64,000 nt of DNA from Dermatemys mawii (lineage: Eukaryota; Chordata; Testudines; Dermatemydidae), in NCBI GenBank assembly GCA_007922305.1, contig ML677335.1:39252642-39316641 (forward strand). The letters run 5' to 3'. The translations under genes were made by a program, and so were the position numbers. A model generated the notes under the pieces. The model did not search any database. It was not told where the DNA came from and saw nothing but the letters and a program-made list of their open reading frames with translations. Positions 11,176 through 23,421 of the stretch are shown piece after piece. Position 1 is the stretch's first letter. Every line of letters starts with the position of its first letter.

Positions 11176-12324
11176 TCAGTTTTTGATACTAATTTTATTT
11201 TGTAGTGTGATGGGGTGGAGGAAGCTTCTGTTGTTTGTCATATGTCTTCTCTTTCCTCCTTCAGATAACCAATTAGTCTTTTTTTAAGGTGCGGCTGGGG
11301 CTAGGGGGTGGGGAAGGTTGAGACATATCAGAAAGGATGGAAAGCAAGAAAGACTTCCATCTTTTCTTTGCTAGTCTTTTTTTTGCTTCCTGCACTGGAA
11401 ACACAGATTATAGTGCTTTAGCTGTTAATCCCAAGGAACCTGGAAGAAACAAACCTTGAAGCATGAGAAGAAAGAATTAGGAGAATAAAAAAAGTGTCTT
11501 TCAGCCTAAGGCCAGGTTCCTGGAGGATGGACTTCATATCCCAGTGGAAATTCCCTAGTTGTGCCTTTTACCTTATAGTTGATAATCCTTTTCCCTCACT
11601 CTTTTCTGTGATGGATTCTTTCGGGGGGAGGGAGTGCGGAGGAGATGAAGTTCTATTTGATAGCCAGCTCTTCAGCTAGGACCTGTCTTTCCGTCTTCCC
11701 TATTAAATAAATTCCAGCTTACATTCTTCATAATAATAATACTAATAAAAGATTCCAGCCTTCAGCATCTTCCAGTATTAACAAAATAGTATTGAGGCTC
11801 TTCTCTTGTAAGAGTGGCTATTTGAAAGAACAAATGGAGGCAGACTGGATTTATTGAAGCCCAGATAGTGAAATTAGTCCTTTAAGCTTGGGAGTGGTTT
11901 CATATCCTAATCAGGTGCCTTAACCAGATAGAAGATCTGGTGTGTCTCAAAAACAGGAAAGCACCAGTAGTGTAGGCCTCCTTTTGGAAGTCTTGAACTA
12001 TGCTAGACATTACTGTCTCTTAAGTGCTGGGAGAAGTAATTGTTTGTTTGATTAGGGGTAATGCAGCTGAATAAGAGTGGCTAATGAAAAAGGAAGCCAG
12101 TGACCACAGGTATCCCGATTACTGTTATATCATTCTAGTGATGTGCTGTAGAAGTGCCTTGGTAAATAATAAACTGTCTCCCAGATCTCAGCAAAAATGC
12201 CTCTGTTCTGTACCTCTTAGACCTGTTAAGAGACTGACACAGATGCTTTCTTGAGGGATTGAATGGAAGCTGGGAGGTGGGGGGTGAAGCAAGAAAACTA
12301 ACTTTTGGGGTTTTTTTATTCCAG

Positions 12325-12393
12325 GATCCACTTACAGTGTGCTGTCCATAATGCCATCTGATTCCGAAAGTAGCAGTTCTCTCAGTAGCATTG
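12325..12393 (+). CDS. DLG5: DLG5 coding exon (Ser-rich linker), first exon in window
   Basis: DLG5 is a MAGUK scaffold at cell junctions and the ciliary base, with roles in polarity and signalling. This 69-base exon lies between a pyrimidine tract ending CCAG and the donor GTGAGT. It starts with two bases that complete a Gly codon and ends with the first base of the next Gly codon (phase 1 on both sides). The encoded words STYSVLSIMPSDSES and SSSSLSSIG match the low-complexity Ser-rich stretch between the N-terminal CARD region and the coiled coil of vertebrate DLG5. Because both flanking introns are phase 1, the exon could be skipped without a frameshift. It contains an internal Met (MPSDSES) that could serve as an alternative start if an upstream promoter existed; none is evident. 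Confidence 0.92.
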
Positions 12394-15300
12394 GTGAGTA
12401 TTATATTGAGGAGTTTAACGTATATGCTTTCAGTGGGGTATGTATTTTAAATAGTCACTATTGGAAGGATGAATGGATCTCTCCGGGTTTTGCATAGTAA
12501 GAAATGTAAATGTGGGTTGAACTATAATCGTGAACTGCATATGTCTGCACAATGATAAAGCATATACTCTATTTGTCTTGCAGGGCTAAACATTTTTATA
12601 ACTAAATGTAATTGCTTAGCAATGAGCAGCCAATAAAATCTGTGTTTAAAATGACCTGAGTTACATGACATAACTAAGTTTTATATATATTAAATGACCA
12701 TAATAACAGCAATGTTGTCACAATGATACCTGTGTATTTTAACCTGTAGGTCATAATCAGATACAAAAAAAACCCCAAAAAGAGGATGAAAAATAGTTTT
12801 AGCCAAAGTTAGCCAAGTCTTTAAACTTCAGGAGTGACTTGTAATATCCTTTTGTTCTTAATAGGATTGGTTATTTTACTTTCTCATATGTTTTTAAGAG
12901 CGTGGGGGGGTGAAGGTATTTAGGAAGTTGGAGGGAGTGAAGTGTAATCTAAAATAAAAACAGGCTGAAATAGCGAGCGTGGCTACAAGTTTAGTCAGCT
13001 TTCCACATATACAATTTTTTTGTGAAATCTGCATAAAAGTAATTAATCTTAAACAGAGGTCATGGATGCCTGTGTTTTAAAGTTTCAGTGTTGCATCAGA
13101 CATCTATAGATCTGATAGTAAAAGACAAGTCAGTTGCCTGTTAAAGGATGTCTTTAGACATTGGTAGAACTTTAACTCCAACATGCAAGAACAAGATTTC
13201 AGTCTTGACTAAAACTATTTGCTGAAATAATGGAAGATGTGACACTGGAGATTTTTTTTTCAAGACTAAATGTGTATGGTGGCTGCCAGCATATGGAAGA
13301 TGTGTACATTTTTATTTTTAAAAAGAAAAATATATATTCAACCTGTTTCTTGGCAAAAGAGATATTTTAGTACTGTAGATGGACATACTGAATGGTTGGA
13401 ATAGAATTATTTAAATTTTGAAGTTTTTATCATTTTAATAGAGAAGAGATAAGTAGATTAAATGTTGTCTTTTGAGAGCATAAGAAACATTTTACATCAC
13501 TCCTTTTCCATAGTGCTTCCCTGCAAGCTATAGTTAATGTGCCTTCCATTTTCCTACTATCTGTCAGGTCCATATTTTTTGAATTTGCAAGTGGGGAGAC
13601 TTGTATGACTGGCCTTGATGCAGCTGCAGGCACATCTTCGCCCCGACCCATTCTGTTCTAAATAATTTGTCATATGGTTATTTATACTGTCATCCAAACC
13701 AGGCTATCATCATATGAAAGTGTTTTGTGAAATACAGCTATTTTCCTTTGGAATTACTGTTATTCCAGTCACTAGCTTAGTGCTTACAATAAGAATAACA
13801 GTAAAGAGATCTTTATGATTTTGTTGTAACTCAACATCATTTTTATTTGGCTTTGACTAATGTCACTTTTAAAATGTTTTGCAGAAATTCCACACTTTAG
13901 TGCAGATTTAGGGCATGTCTGTAGACTTCAGGTCCTTCCAATATTTTTTGCAGAACTCAGGCTTATGCAATATTTTTTTTCTAGCTCTTTTGGATACAAA
14001 GATATACTTCTGCTGAAAGTGGACCAATGTAGTCCTATCATCTAGAGTCTGTAGTTAACCACAAACGGTAGCCCTGAGTCATGAACTGCCACATTTCAAT
14101 TGTTGTTAACACTAAAACTTAATAATGACATCTCATATGCCAACATATTAATTATTTCACTCTTGGTAGATTTTAATAGAAATAAGCAGCTGTTTTGTTT
14201 TACCCAATATGGCTGGATTCATCTGAAAGACATTTCACAGGAAGTTTCACAAGAATGAGGCTGCAAATGTTAGAGACAAATACTCATATTGTGTATTAAA
14301 TGTTTTTTGTATTCACCTTCCCACTGTGGAGGGAATAGAACTGTAATTAATTTGGTAGGAACTGGTAGATCTTGGGGGAATGAAAGAGCTCATGTAGGTG
14401 GAAGAATTTTTTAAAAATAGGTAAATTAAAGCTAGTAATTAAAGTAGAGCAGCTCAGCATTTTAAATAATTAAGGACCCAGTCCAAAACCTATTGAATTC
14501 AGTGTACTTTGGAACAGAGCCTTACTTTTAAAAATACAGTGGATTGTTCCTAAATTCTTCAAAATCCAGAAGAAAATTCTTCAGAATGTGGCAAAATCTT
14601 CCTTATCTATCCAATGGTCCACGATATGACCCAAGGTCTTGATGCAGAGTTCTTGCAAACTACTTTCATTGTGACACTGAAGTCCATGTTGTTCTGTGAC
14701 CGTTTGCCCTGTGTATTTACTTAAAGGACACAAAGCTCTTCAGGGGATAGCTCGATCCTGTTAAGAATTGGTAAGGATAGTATATCTCTTAACATCGGCT
14801 GAAGGCAGACTATTAAAGATGTTGAATGATCAATATTTGTAGTTTTAGGATTGTTCATAGTTGAGCTCCCTTGAAATAATTTAGTAATAGTATATATAGC
14901 ACATGCACAGGTAAATTAATTCACTTTGTTGTTTGAAGCTGACATTTGTTAATTCTGCAGCCAGACTGTAGGGAACAACATTCTGTTCATTTATGTAATT
15001 GTAATGTGTATCCAGTCACTTTTCCCCTCTAAGCAGGGAATAATATTTTTAATTGTGTGTTTATGAAACCCAGTAACAGTGGATATTTTTGCCTCTTAAT
15101 AACCAGCATATGGGGGGAAGAAGCTCTTTATGTTTCCAAGTCACCTCACAGCTACAGCCAAATTCTTTAACACTGTTTGATTTGTTGAGTGACAAGCCAT
15201 CACAACTGAAACTGTTTTCATGACAGCACCTTGAAGGCTTCATATGGCTTCCTTGAATGGAATCCTAGTGGTTACTAAGTTGCCTCAATGTTTCAGAAAT

Positions 15301-15452
15301 TACATGTAAAAATGTATACTGAAATAGATTTTCACTAATACAATATTCTGTGCAAAGAAGCTGACAAATTTTTCCTGTGAAATGCACACAGTATGGAAGA
15401 AAGGGAAAAGTAATCTGTTAGAAATGTCCATCCGCTTTGGCATTAGTTTAGA

Positions 15453-15482
15453 GTGTGTGTGTGTGTGTGTATGTATGTATGT
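15453..15482. repeat. (GT)n/(ATGT)n microsatellite
   Basis: Nine GT units are followed by three ATGT units. Confidence 0.95.
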
Positions 15483-16431
15483 TTCTTCAATCCAACTGTT
15501 CTATTTCATGGTGGGAAAAAGAGATTCACATAGGATCCATCTCATTTGTTTACCTGTGGATAATCTCAGGTGATTCTTCTGTTTCCATCAGTGTTTTACA
15601 AAATTTTAGTTCTGCTCTGCTTGATTGTGTCAAAATGGGTTCAGAACTGGGACTATTAGTTACTGGAGGAAAATGCAAAAGATTTGAGGGCCTCTATTAA
15701 GGCCTCAGGGAAGCATGTGAGAGAGAAACCCAAATCCTGCCCCAAGCTACCTAGAAAAGAGAGAGTCCTAACCTTGGGCCCTGCTTGTGGGCTCCATATT
15801 TCATAGCGGCCTGTAGCTTAATGTCTTTTGAATCTGAATCACCTCTCCCTTCCCTTTCTCTGACTGTTGGAATGCAGAAGGTTCTTTCTTAGTCTTTCCA
15901 GCCCAGAGCATCCTGGCTGCTCTCGGGTGGTGGTATCTGCTGCCCTCTCCTGTCTTCTTCATTGGGTGATCCTGTCCTGAAATAACTCCAATAAATTGAG
16001 ACACAGTAAAATTGAAAAGATTCTTGTTAATTTCACAGCTGCCCCAGGATTCTGAATAGCAGCAGTGAAACTGATCAGGGTCTTGGGAAAGCTCTGGAAG
16101 AGTCAGGAGGTTCAGAGAGTTCATATTTCAAAGGCTGTTGTATCAAACACAGTGTCTGAAAATGTAATTGCATTTTGAAAAATTAAAACTTAGCCTGCAG
16201 AAAGTTGTAGCTTAAATTTGTTATCCTTTCTCCACTCATCAGGGAAAGCTGCTCACCAGCTTAGGTGAGGTGATGATAAAACAGAATTGTATTGGTACCA
16301 GTCCTCCAGTTTAATCTTCTTGAATCATGGTAGATAGTTCCTCTCCAGGACATGTATGAAAATATGATGTAGGAAAATATTCTTGAATCCACTTTTTAAA
16401 AAGTCATGATGATGATGATATAAATATTCTG

Positions 16432-16545
16432 CATAAGCACTTTAGGGCAAGGATTGTCTTTTGTTGGTGAGAGTTCATACAGTGCCTAGCATATGGTCCT
16501 GGTTGATGACTAGTGTTTATTGTAATATTAATTATGTGCATTGCA
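16432..16545 (+). repeat. CORE-SINE/L2-type 3' end
   Basis: The ordered words GGGCAAGGATTGTCTTTTG, CATACAGTGCCTAGCA and GGTCCTGGTTGATGACTAG match a widespread amniote repeat tail ('gggcagggactgtc...tacagcgcctagcaca...ggtcctggtccatgactagg'). The 5' part is not recognisable. Confidence 0.5.
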
Positions 16546-17639
16546 GTAACACCAATCTGTGTGCAAATGGAACAGAGCTGACAATTGCTGAGTCCTGTGG
16601 TATCTCTCTGCAAACTGCGTGAATGGATTGTGGGGAAATAGCTGGTGAGGAGAATGAAGAGTACCAAAAATAACTTGGTATATAAATATGTATACTCTGC
16701 AATCTTGGCCACCAGTACTGACTGCAAATTTCAGCTCTTCCTTCTTTTTGTCAGGAATATGGTAGCAAAGATCTACAAATCAATTTTATGTCCTTATATG
16801 CTTCCTGAAAGAGATGCCTCTTCATTCTTCTCAATTATTCATCTGCAGTTGCTGCCCACTGTCTCTTTCCTGCCCGTGGCAGATGTCCCTTCATTGAGAA
16901 CATGTCCTTCCTCTACCTCAAATTTCTGTTTTATTTTGGGTTTGTTGTTTAGTAATTAGCTGTTTTGTTGCTTAATTTATTTAACGGAGAATAGTGTTTT
17001 TCTTTCAGAAGACTTGGGGAAGAACAATGGGCACTCTGGATGGACAATAAACTGAGGGGAGGGGAAAGGCATTTGGTGCTCTGTGAAGCAGCACTCCATA
17101 GGGATTAAGAACAGGCTATTTATGCTCTACCTGGTGCCCTAAACTACCTTCCATTCTGTAATGATGAATGCAGTGTCACTTTGTATCCAGGCCATGAGCA
17201 GCCTGCCAGGCACTGGCAATCCTCAGCAGAGGAGAAACCTTCAGTAAGATTTGTCAGAGGAACAGCAGGACCTGGAGGAGGAGGAGAATTATCTATATTT
17301 TTAAGATTCCTGTCACCTTGATATCTAAGTGCAGAACTGTTTGAAGGAGATAAAAATATCCATTCCTCTGGGGTTACAGGGATGTGTGCATTTGTATGTA
17401 CAAGGCTTTTTCTTTTCACTAGTTTTTATTTATAGACATTGCTCCTGGGGAAAAGCCTGCGAAAAAGAACTTTGATCTGAACATGGACTTAAACTAATCT
17501 CTTTTGACAAGGAGTCCAAAAGCCTGGATCCTGCTGCCTAGAATGCTCTGCCCTCAGTTGCTGGTAGACTTACGCAGGGTGTCTCCCGCTGTGTCATCCT
17601 TGAAGGGAGTAACTATTTTGCAAAGTTATGGAGGATGGG

Positions 17640-17928
17640 GCAGCCAGATCCCAGTCTGTTAAGGGCTTTGGAGATAGGGACCAGGATTTTTAATTCTGCA
17701 ATTGAATGAATTGGAGGCAGTGGAGTTTAGGAAACACAGTTATGATGTGTTAACATTGCTGCTTATGAGACACACTGCGACATGCTTTATCAACTTCAGC
17801 TGCTTTGGTTGCGCTGAGCCCCAAGTAGAGTGAGCTGCGGTAAGCTAACCTGGAAGAGATAAAAGCAAGAATCACTGTGGCTAGGTCATTGACACTATGG
17901 GAGTCTGCATGTCTAGAAGTAGTAATGA
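17640..17928 (+). repeat. Possible old CR1/L3-type LINE fragment
   Basis: CAGTCTGTTAAGGGCTTTGGAGAT, GGAGGCAGTGGAGTTTAGG and GAGAGATAAAAGCAAG-type words (near 17857, where the sequence reads TGGAAGAGATAAAAGC) recall a dispersed amniote repeat. The sequence seems to resume at 18654 after the hAT insertion. Identification is from remembered word order only. Confidence 0.25.
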
Positions 17929-17936
17929 GTCTAGCC

Positions 17937-18645
17937 CCGGGGTGGGGAAACTATGGCCCTTGGGCCAGATCCGGCCCGCGACCTTTTCCCACCCGGCCCC
18001 CGGTTGGGGAGGCTGCCCCTAGCCCTTCCCCTGGAGCTGCGCCGCATGGACAGTGCTCTGGGGGTCCGGGGCTGCGTGCTCTTCCTCTTGAGCTGCGCGC
18101 GAGGGCAATGCTCTGGGGGCCAGGGCTGCGCGCTCCCCCCACCCCCTTTCAGAGCAGCTCCACGCGGGAGCACTCTAGGGGCCGGGGCTGCGCGCTCCCC
18201 CCCGTCCCTCAGAGCCGCTCCATGCGGAGAGCGCTCTGGGGACCGGGATTGCGTGCTCCTCCCCTCCGCTGGTGCCACACGGAGCAGCTATGGTAAGCGG
18301 GGTGGTTCCAGGGTGGTGGTTGTAGGGGCTCTGGAGGAGGCAGTCAGGGTGTAGGGTGGGTTGGATAAGAGGTGGGGTTCTGGGGTGGTAGTTAGGGAAC
18401 AGGAGGGTGGATAGCAGTCGGGGCACTCAGGGGATAGGGAGCAGGGGAACTGGGTATGGGGTGGGGTCCTGGGGGAGTAGTTAGGGGACACGGTCGGCAG
18501 GTTGGATGGTTTGGGGATTCTGAGGAGGCAATCGGGACGGGAAGTGGGAGAGGCCAGATTAGGGGTGGGGCTTTCCCTGCCCAGCCCTCCATATAATTTT
18601 GCAAACCCAATGTGGCCCTTGGATCAAAAAGTTTGCCCACCCCTG
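17937..18645 (-). mobile_element. hAT-type nonautonomous element, complete with 8-bp TSD
   Basis: The ends CCGGGGTGGGGAAACT and AGTTTGCCCACCCCTG form the inverted terminal repeats (the second preceded by AAA). The flanks are GTCTAGCC (17929-17936) and GTCTAGCA (18646-18653), an 8-bp target duplication with one mismatch, as expected for hAT. The 709-base body is G-rich on the + strand from 18290 and holds a roughly 60-base tandem repeat. Its right 350 bases are the inverted counterpart of the element at 8231. There is no transposase frame, so movement would need a trans-acting enzyme. Confidence 0.85.
18055..18296. repeat. Four-unit tandem repeat, about 55-62 bases per unit
   Basis: Units begin at 18055, 18110, 18172 and 18233. 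Each reads GCTCTGGGGNCC or a close variant, then GGGGCTGCGCGCTCC, a C-rich stretch, and a GAGC-rich linker ending near CCATGCGG or CCACGCGG. The array sits inside the hAT element at 17937. It is CpG- and GC-rich compared with the surrounding intron and yields open frames on both strands that I regard as artefacts of the composition. Confidence 0.75.
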
Positions 18646-19083
18646 GTCTAGCATGACCTTAAAGCTCCACAACCCTTTGATGATCTGGGGCCTGATGTGG
18701 TGAGGAACAGAGCATTAGCAAATAGCCTCATTGCCCTACTCTCTCTTCCTACTACATAACATTTTCCTTCCCTGTATTGTGCTTCAACCAGTTGTTCTTC
18801 ACACAGCTGTAGGTTTCTTCTAGGGCCAGCATTGGGAGGTTTTCGTGGTGCTGGCCTGGGGCTTCATGACCTTTTAATGTGACAGTTTACACCAGTGGCA
18901 TTTCTGTAGTGCACAGAACAGTACAAAGAAGGTGCTCCCTATGAGAAAAATCCATGCACGACAGTTTTATGGAATTCAGGACAATTAAACTGACTCTCCT
19001 GAACATAAAAAAATCAGTGAACCATGAAATCAGGCAATGTAGCTGTTTGTAGCTTGGGCCTGGCTTGTAAGTACACATTAGCT

Positions 19084-19438
19084 CAGGGATCTCAAACTCA
19101 ACTCACCAGGTGAGACACATGAAGACTAGTACACTGGCCTGAGGGCCACATCACTCACATTCCCCCACGCTGCCCTGGCTCCATCCCTCACTCCACACCT
19201 TCCATAAGGTCCCACCTCTTCCTCACCTCCATTACAGTTCCTTCCCCAAATCCCTGCCGCGCCGCTTCTCTGCCTCCTCCTCTGAGCGCGTGGCTCCCCG
19301 CTTCTCCCTCCTGGAAAGTGCTAAGTGCCGCCAAAGAACTGGAGGAAAGCAGAGGAGTGGGGACGCGGCACACTGCGGGGAGGGGAGCGTGGCGGGTTGC
19401 AGGAAATAACCCTGCTGGCTATGTGTTTGAGACTCATG
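19084..19438. mobile_element. hAT-type MITE with 8-bp TSD
   Basis: The left end CAGGGATCTCAAACTC and right end TGTTTGAGACTCATG are inverted repeats. The flanks CATTAGCT (19076-19083) and CGTTAGTT (19439-19446) match at six of eight positions. The body contains GGCCTGAGGGCCACAT, frequent in hAT elements of this group. There is no coding capacity. Confidence 0.75.
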
Positions 19439-20964
19439 CGTTAGTTTATTCAGAAAGCTAGGAACCTGAGTAGTCAGATTTTGATTTTTTACAAGGTTGG
19501 ACTATGTTCTGGAATTTGTCAAAATTGCCTTTATCTTTTCTGTGTGAGTTCTGTAATCCAGATTAGACAAATGCTTGATAACTGCTACGCTTTGCCAATA
19601 GGCCTTTGACATCACTGGTTTTTGGGGTAAAATGCAAAAATCATTAGCTTTTATCTGAACAGCTTGATCAATGGGTACCAGGGTTTCTGCTTCCCCACTG
19701 AAGCATATAAATAGCTGGGGTTTTGGGGAGAGCCAGTTTTGTATAATATTTCTGGCAAATAGTTCAAGAATTGTTTTCCCCTCCATGTTTATATATTGAT
19801 ATACATGTGAGTTAAACTGTAGTTTTACAGTCTGCCCTGAGTGAAGGGCAGCACATGATTCTGCTGTTCCTGGAGCAGAGCACGGACTGAATTGTGACTC
19901 ATAATAATTCAGGACCTGCCTATCTCTAGCTCCATGGTTAGCTGCCTAACCCCTTTTCCTGGCACAGATTACCTTTCCCTCCATGCCGGCTTGGCTGTGC
20001 TAGTGGTGCCTTAGGAATGGGGCAGAAGCCAAGGCTCCAACTACTTCCCCACCTGGACTGCATGTTCTCCTGCCAAGCTGGCAGAGTGGGAATTAGCTAC
20101 TGGGCAGCTGCTATCTCCCACCTGCACTGCTGCCAACAATATGGGTAGCACACTTTGAGGAGGAGTGGGTGCTCCTTATTGCCCCTTTCCTTCCCCTGTG
20201 TGCAGCAAGGGTCACACAGGGGAAGGAAAGGCTGTGCTGTGTGCAAATAGAATGTATGCAAAATTTACTTGTGAAGTTCTGCTACTGTCACTAATCCCTT
20301 AGAGGGTAAAATGTCTAAGTGCTCATCATAACACCAGACCTGTGCAGATGATACTTTATTTCTTCCTCTGTGTTTCCTTTGGCTTTTTTTGGCTGTGCAC
20401 ATGAAAGATACTGTTTTGACTCTATTAGTGGCAGAAATCCTCTGTTATCCTCAGAATGTGAAATAGTTCATTTCCCTGCGCTCTACCACTGTGATTCAAA
20501 CCTGCCCCTGCCAAGAAGAGCAACTCATTAAATTGTCATACTCCTGCTGTATTTCCTTTCTCAGTATTCCCTGCTGATCACAAAGATATTTGTGTGTGAA
20601 TAGAAGCTTCCTTCATCAGCTTGCTCTCCATGCCAAGCAGAATCAATCAGCAGAGCCACAATCCAGCTTCTGTAAAATTAGAGTAATTTTATGCACCAAG
20701 CACTGAGCAGCACTGTCACTGAAGAATTGGACAGAGAGCAGTGGCAGGGCATGTAGGTGACAGCTTCTGGTTACCCTCCCCTGTTGGCAGGCAGCAGTAA
20801 TGGGGGAAGGAAACAGAGTAGGCACAACTAGTTTTTAAGGGAGTATTGATTAAATATTTTTCTGTTTGCTTTAGTGTTTCTGTTGGGGGTAGAAGCTATG
20901 CATTCTCCTGGAGTGGTTCTTGGATTGTGCCCTGTCATTCTGTTGCTTGCGCATATTTTGAATG

Positions 20965-21008
20965 TTCAGAGGGGGGTGCAACCATGAAAAGTTTGGGGAC
21001 TGCTGAAC
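20965..21008. repeat. hAT element end fragment
   Basis: GAGGGGGGTGCAACCATGAAAAG and TTTGGGGACTGCTGAACTAG resemble the right end of a reptilian hAT in which 'gtttggggaccactg' forms the terminal repeat. Only about 45 bases are recognisable. Confidence 0.35.
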
Positions 21009-21019
21009 TAGGAGGTTAT

Positions 21020-22156
21020 CCATTTTGGATCAGGTTTTGACTAACAAGGGTGAATTAGGTGCGAGCATCAAGGTGGTCGGGAAGTTGGGAGGAAGTGATC
21101 ATGACTTCACATAATTTAAGATCCTAAGGAAAGGAGGACATGAACAGCAAAACAGGGACACTGGACTTCAGAAAAGCAGATTTCAACCAACTCAGAGAAA
21201 TAGCAGGCAAGGTCCCAGATGTAGTATTAGAGGCTCAGCGTCAAATTGTTCCTATGTGGAGGAAAGATAAGAGCCATGGGAAGCTACTGTGGCTGCTCAA
21301 GGAACTGTTTAGCTATCTAAAAACTAAAAGGGACACATACAGGAAATGGAAGGAAGGGCATGTCACAATGGAAGTATACATGGGAATAGCACAAGCATGC
21401 AAGGACAAAATCAGGAAAGCCAAGGCAAAGAAGAACAAGAAAGGGTTCTTCAACTATGTCAGACCAAAAAGAAATATCGGGGGTGGTGGGGGTCTGTTGT
21501 TCATTGGAGAAGATGAGGTGGTAGTGGAAGATGACAGTAAGGTAGCGCTCCTCAATGACCATTTGCTTCAGTCTTCTCACAAAAAATAATATGACTGGAC
21601 AACTAGCAAAGTTACCATAGACAATGAAGGGGAAGGGATGCAGATCACAATAAGTAACGAACGCATCAGAGATCTTCAGACCAATTTGAATGAATTCAAG
21701 TCAGTGGGGCCTGATTCTGTTCATCTCAAGGTGCTGAAGAAATCTCAGAGCCTCTGGCAATAGTATTTGCAAACTCATGGATGACCGAAGAGATCCTGGA
21801 AGACTGGAGAAGGGCTGATGTGGTGCCCATCTTTAAAAAGGGGGGAAAAGGAAGAGCTGGGGAACTATAGACCAGTCAGCCTGACCTAAATATTTGGGAA
21901 GCTACTAGAGCAATGTATAAAACATTCAGTTTGCAAATATCTGGAGAATGAAGGGTTAATCACTAGCAGCCAGCACAGATTTACTAAGAACAAATAATGC
22001 CAAATCAGCTTGATTTCCTCCCTTGAGAGGGTAATTGGTTTGGTGGACAGGGGTGTGTGGTGGACATAATATACTTGGATGTCAGCAAGGCTTTTGACAC
22101 AATCCCACAGGACGTTCTGATAAGTAAGCTGGAGAAATGTGGGCTCAGTGGAACTA
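21020..22156 (+). mobile_element. CR1 LINE fragment (endonuclease-RT linker and start of RT)
   Basis: The + strand carries CR1 ORF2 sequence in order: LDFRKADFNQLRE, an RKAKAKKNKKGFFNYV segment, GPDSVHLKVL, DWRRADVVPIFKKG, and the RT motif VDIIYLDVSKAFDTIPQDVL near 22060-22110. This is the normal order for the linker and the first half of a CR1 reverse transcriptase. Frameshifts and stops accumulate after 21590. The sequence is broken at 22157 by a TA-flanked insertion, and CR1-like sequence may continue briefly after 22349. Confidence 0.8.
21140..22156 (+). pseudogene. CR1 ORF2 remnant
   Basis: The first 149 codons (21140-21589) are open and encode the basic, helical linker between the CR1 endonuclease and RT, ending in KNKKGFFNYVRPKRN and a degenerate acidic segment. 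Downstream the coding sense survives only in pieces: FKSVGPDSVH near 21700, VVPIFKKGG near 21830, and YLDVSKAFDT near 22080, the motif A region whose first Asp is catalytic. At least three frame changes or stops separate these pieces. The YADD box is absent because the fragment ends earlier. The product would be nonfunctional. Confidence 0.8.
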
Positions 22157-22347
22157 CAGTGGAACCCTGCAATACTGTGCCCTGCGATAGCTCGAATCCG
22201 CTTATAATGCGATGTGTGCAGGGCTCCCGATGGCAGCAGCTGGCGCTGCTTTGATGCAACGGAATACCGCTGCTTTGATGCAACAGAATGATGCAGCGGA
22301 TCGATATTTTTGGACCCTGATCGTCACGATATTGCGGGGTTCCACTG
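22157..22347. mobile_element. TA-flanked MITE (pogo/Tigger-type) inserted in CR1
   Basis: The left end CAGTGGAACCCTGCAATA and the right end TATTGCGGGGTTCCACTG are near-perfect inverted repeats. TA lies on each side (22155-22156 and 22348-22349), as for Tc1/mariner/pogo elements. The insertion interrupts CR1 just after the LEKCGLSG codons. At 191 bases it has no coding capacity. Confidence 0.85.
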
Positions 22348-23421
22348 TACCATTTAGTGGACATTAGAGCAGTGAGCAGAGCAGGCTCTCTGATGCCACT
22401 CCTGCTGCTCTGGTGGGCGTGCATGAATCAGAAATGGTTGAAGTCTTGGTTCCACACCCATCATCAGTTATGCCAGCTGTTAGAGCTGAGTCTGCACAAA
22501 AGAGTGTGTAATCTACTTCTGTTGGAAAGCAGCAGTAGATTTTCACCTTTTCTATTCTAGAGCAAAGGGGGTGGAGGTAAAACTAATAAGGGAATGTGTG
22601 TTTCTGAGGTGATGCAGCTGTATGCTTCCCCTTACTCAGGGCAGGTTGTAAAATTAAAAGCTAACCCTAAATTTGTGCTCGTTGCATTTTGAATGTTAGT
22701 CTAAATAGTTCCCCCCCGTACTGATTCACCACAGGAGATTTTACATACTGTACTATATGTATGGTTTGTAGCGGTGCCTGAAAATAATTAAATCCAAAAA
22801 GTTAATGCATGGTTTGGAGAAGGAGGAGTTGATTCTGAGAGCAATTTACCCAGTAACTTCAGAGGGAATTGTTTAGTATTCAGAGTGAATGCTATTTTCT
22901 GCATTCTTTTTAGGCTTCAGATGAAAGATTTTAGAAACTCCTGGGCAGCAGTTTCTTCAGATTATTAAAAGAATTTTGTTTAGACAGTTTAATTGCTTTG
23001 AGCACTTTGTCATGCAAATCAGATTATTTTTCAACTATAGGAGTAGTTTGCAGATGTTTCCATGTGAAAACTCCTGGGATGTCTGTCTCTCTCTCTTCTC
23101 TCTCATATGTATAGGTTGTCTTTAATGGAAATGATTCTTTCTATGCTTGAGGAAAAAGTTCTGTTATGATTTAGCTGACCTGGTGTGGCATTGCAAGCTG
23201 AATAAAAGACTAAAAAGACAAAGCATGTTTTTTTCTTATATGTAATTTTGAAATGCTTCAAATATTTTGCTGTAGTGGGTGTTGATGCTGATTATGCCCA
23301 TTAAGAATTACCTATTCATTTGCATGTGTTAATTAATATTTTAAAATAGCAATATAGCGAATCATACGTGATCCTTAATGAGAATGCAAGGAATTCTTCC
23401 ACAAAGAGTGAAACCCACTAA

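Larger units (their letters stand above)
1..12324 (+). other. DLG5: DLG5 intron upstream of the first visible exon
   Basis: No coding exon of DLG5 was recognised here. The exon at 12325 begins with two bases that complete a codon, so the preceding coding exon must lie before base 1. Stretches 1-2090, 2300-3400, 5830-8220, 8750-9540, 9660-11080 and 11180-12324 hold A+T-rich unique-looking sequence with short simple runs; I see nothing specific in them. Repeats inside this interval are listed separately. The short open frames in it lack recognisable protein character. Confidence 0.7.

Noticed and set aside
15382..15700. Frames with Cys-Val repeats near 15.4-15.7 kb
   Set aside because: The repeats are a translation of the GT microsatellite.
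17877..18426. Overlapping frames of 115-139 codons on both strands
   Set aside because: They are produced by the tandem GC-rich array and G-rich body of a hAT element; Pro/Arg/Gly-rich with no domain.
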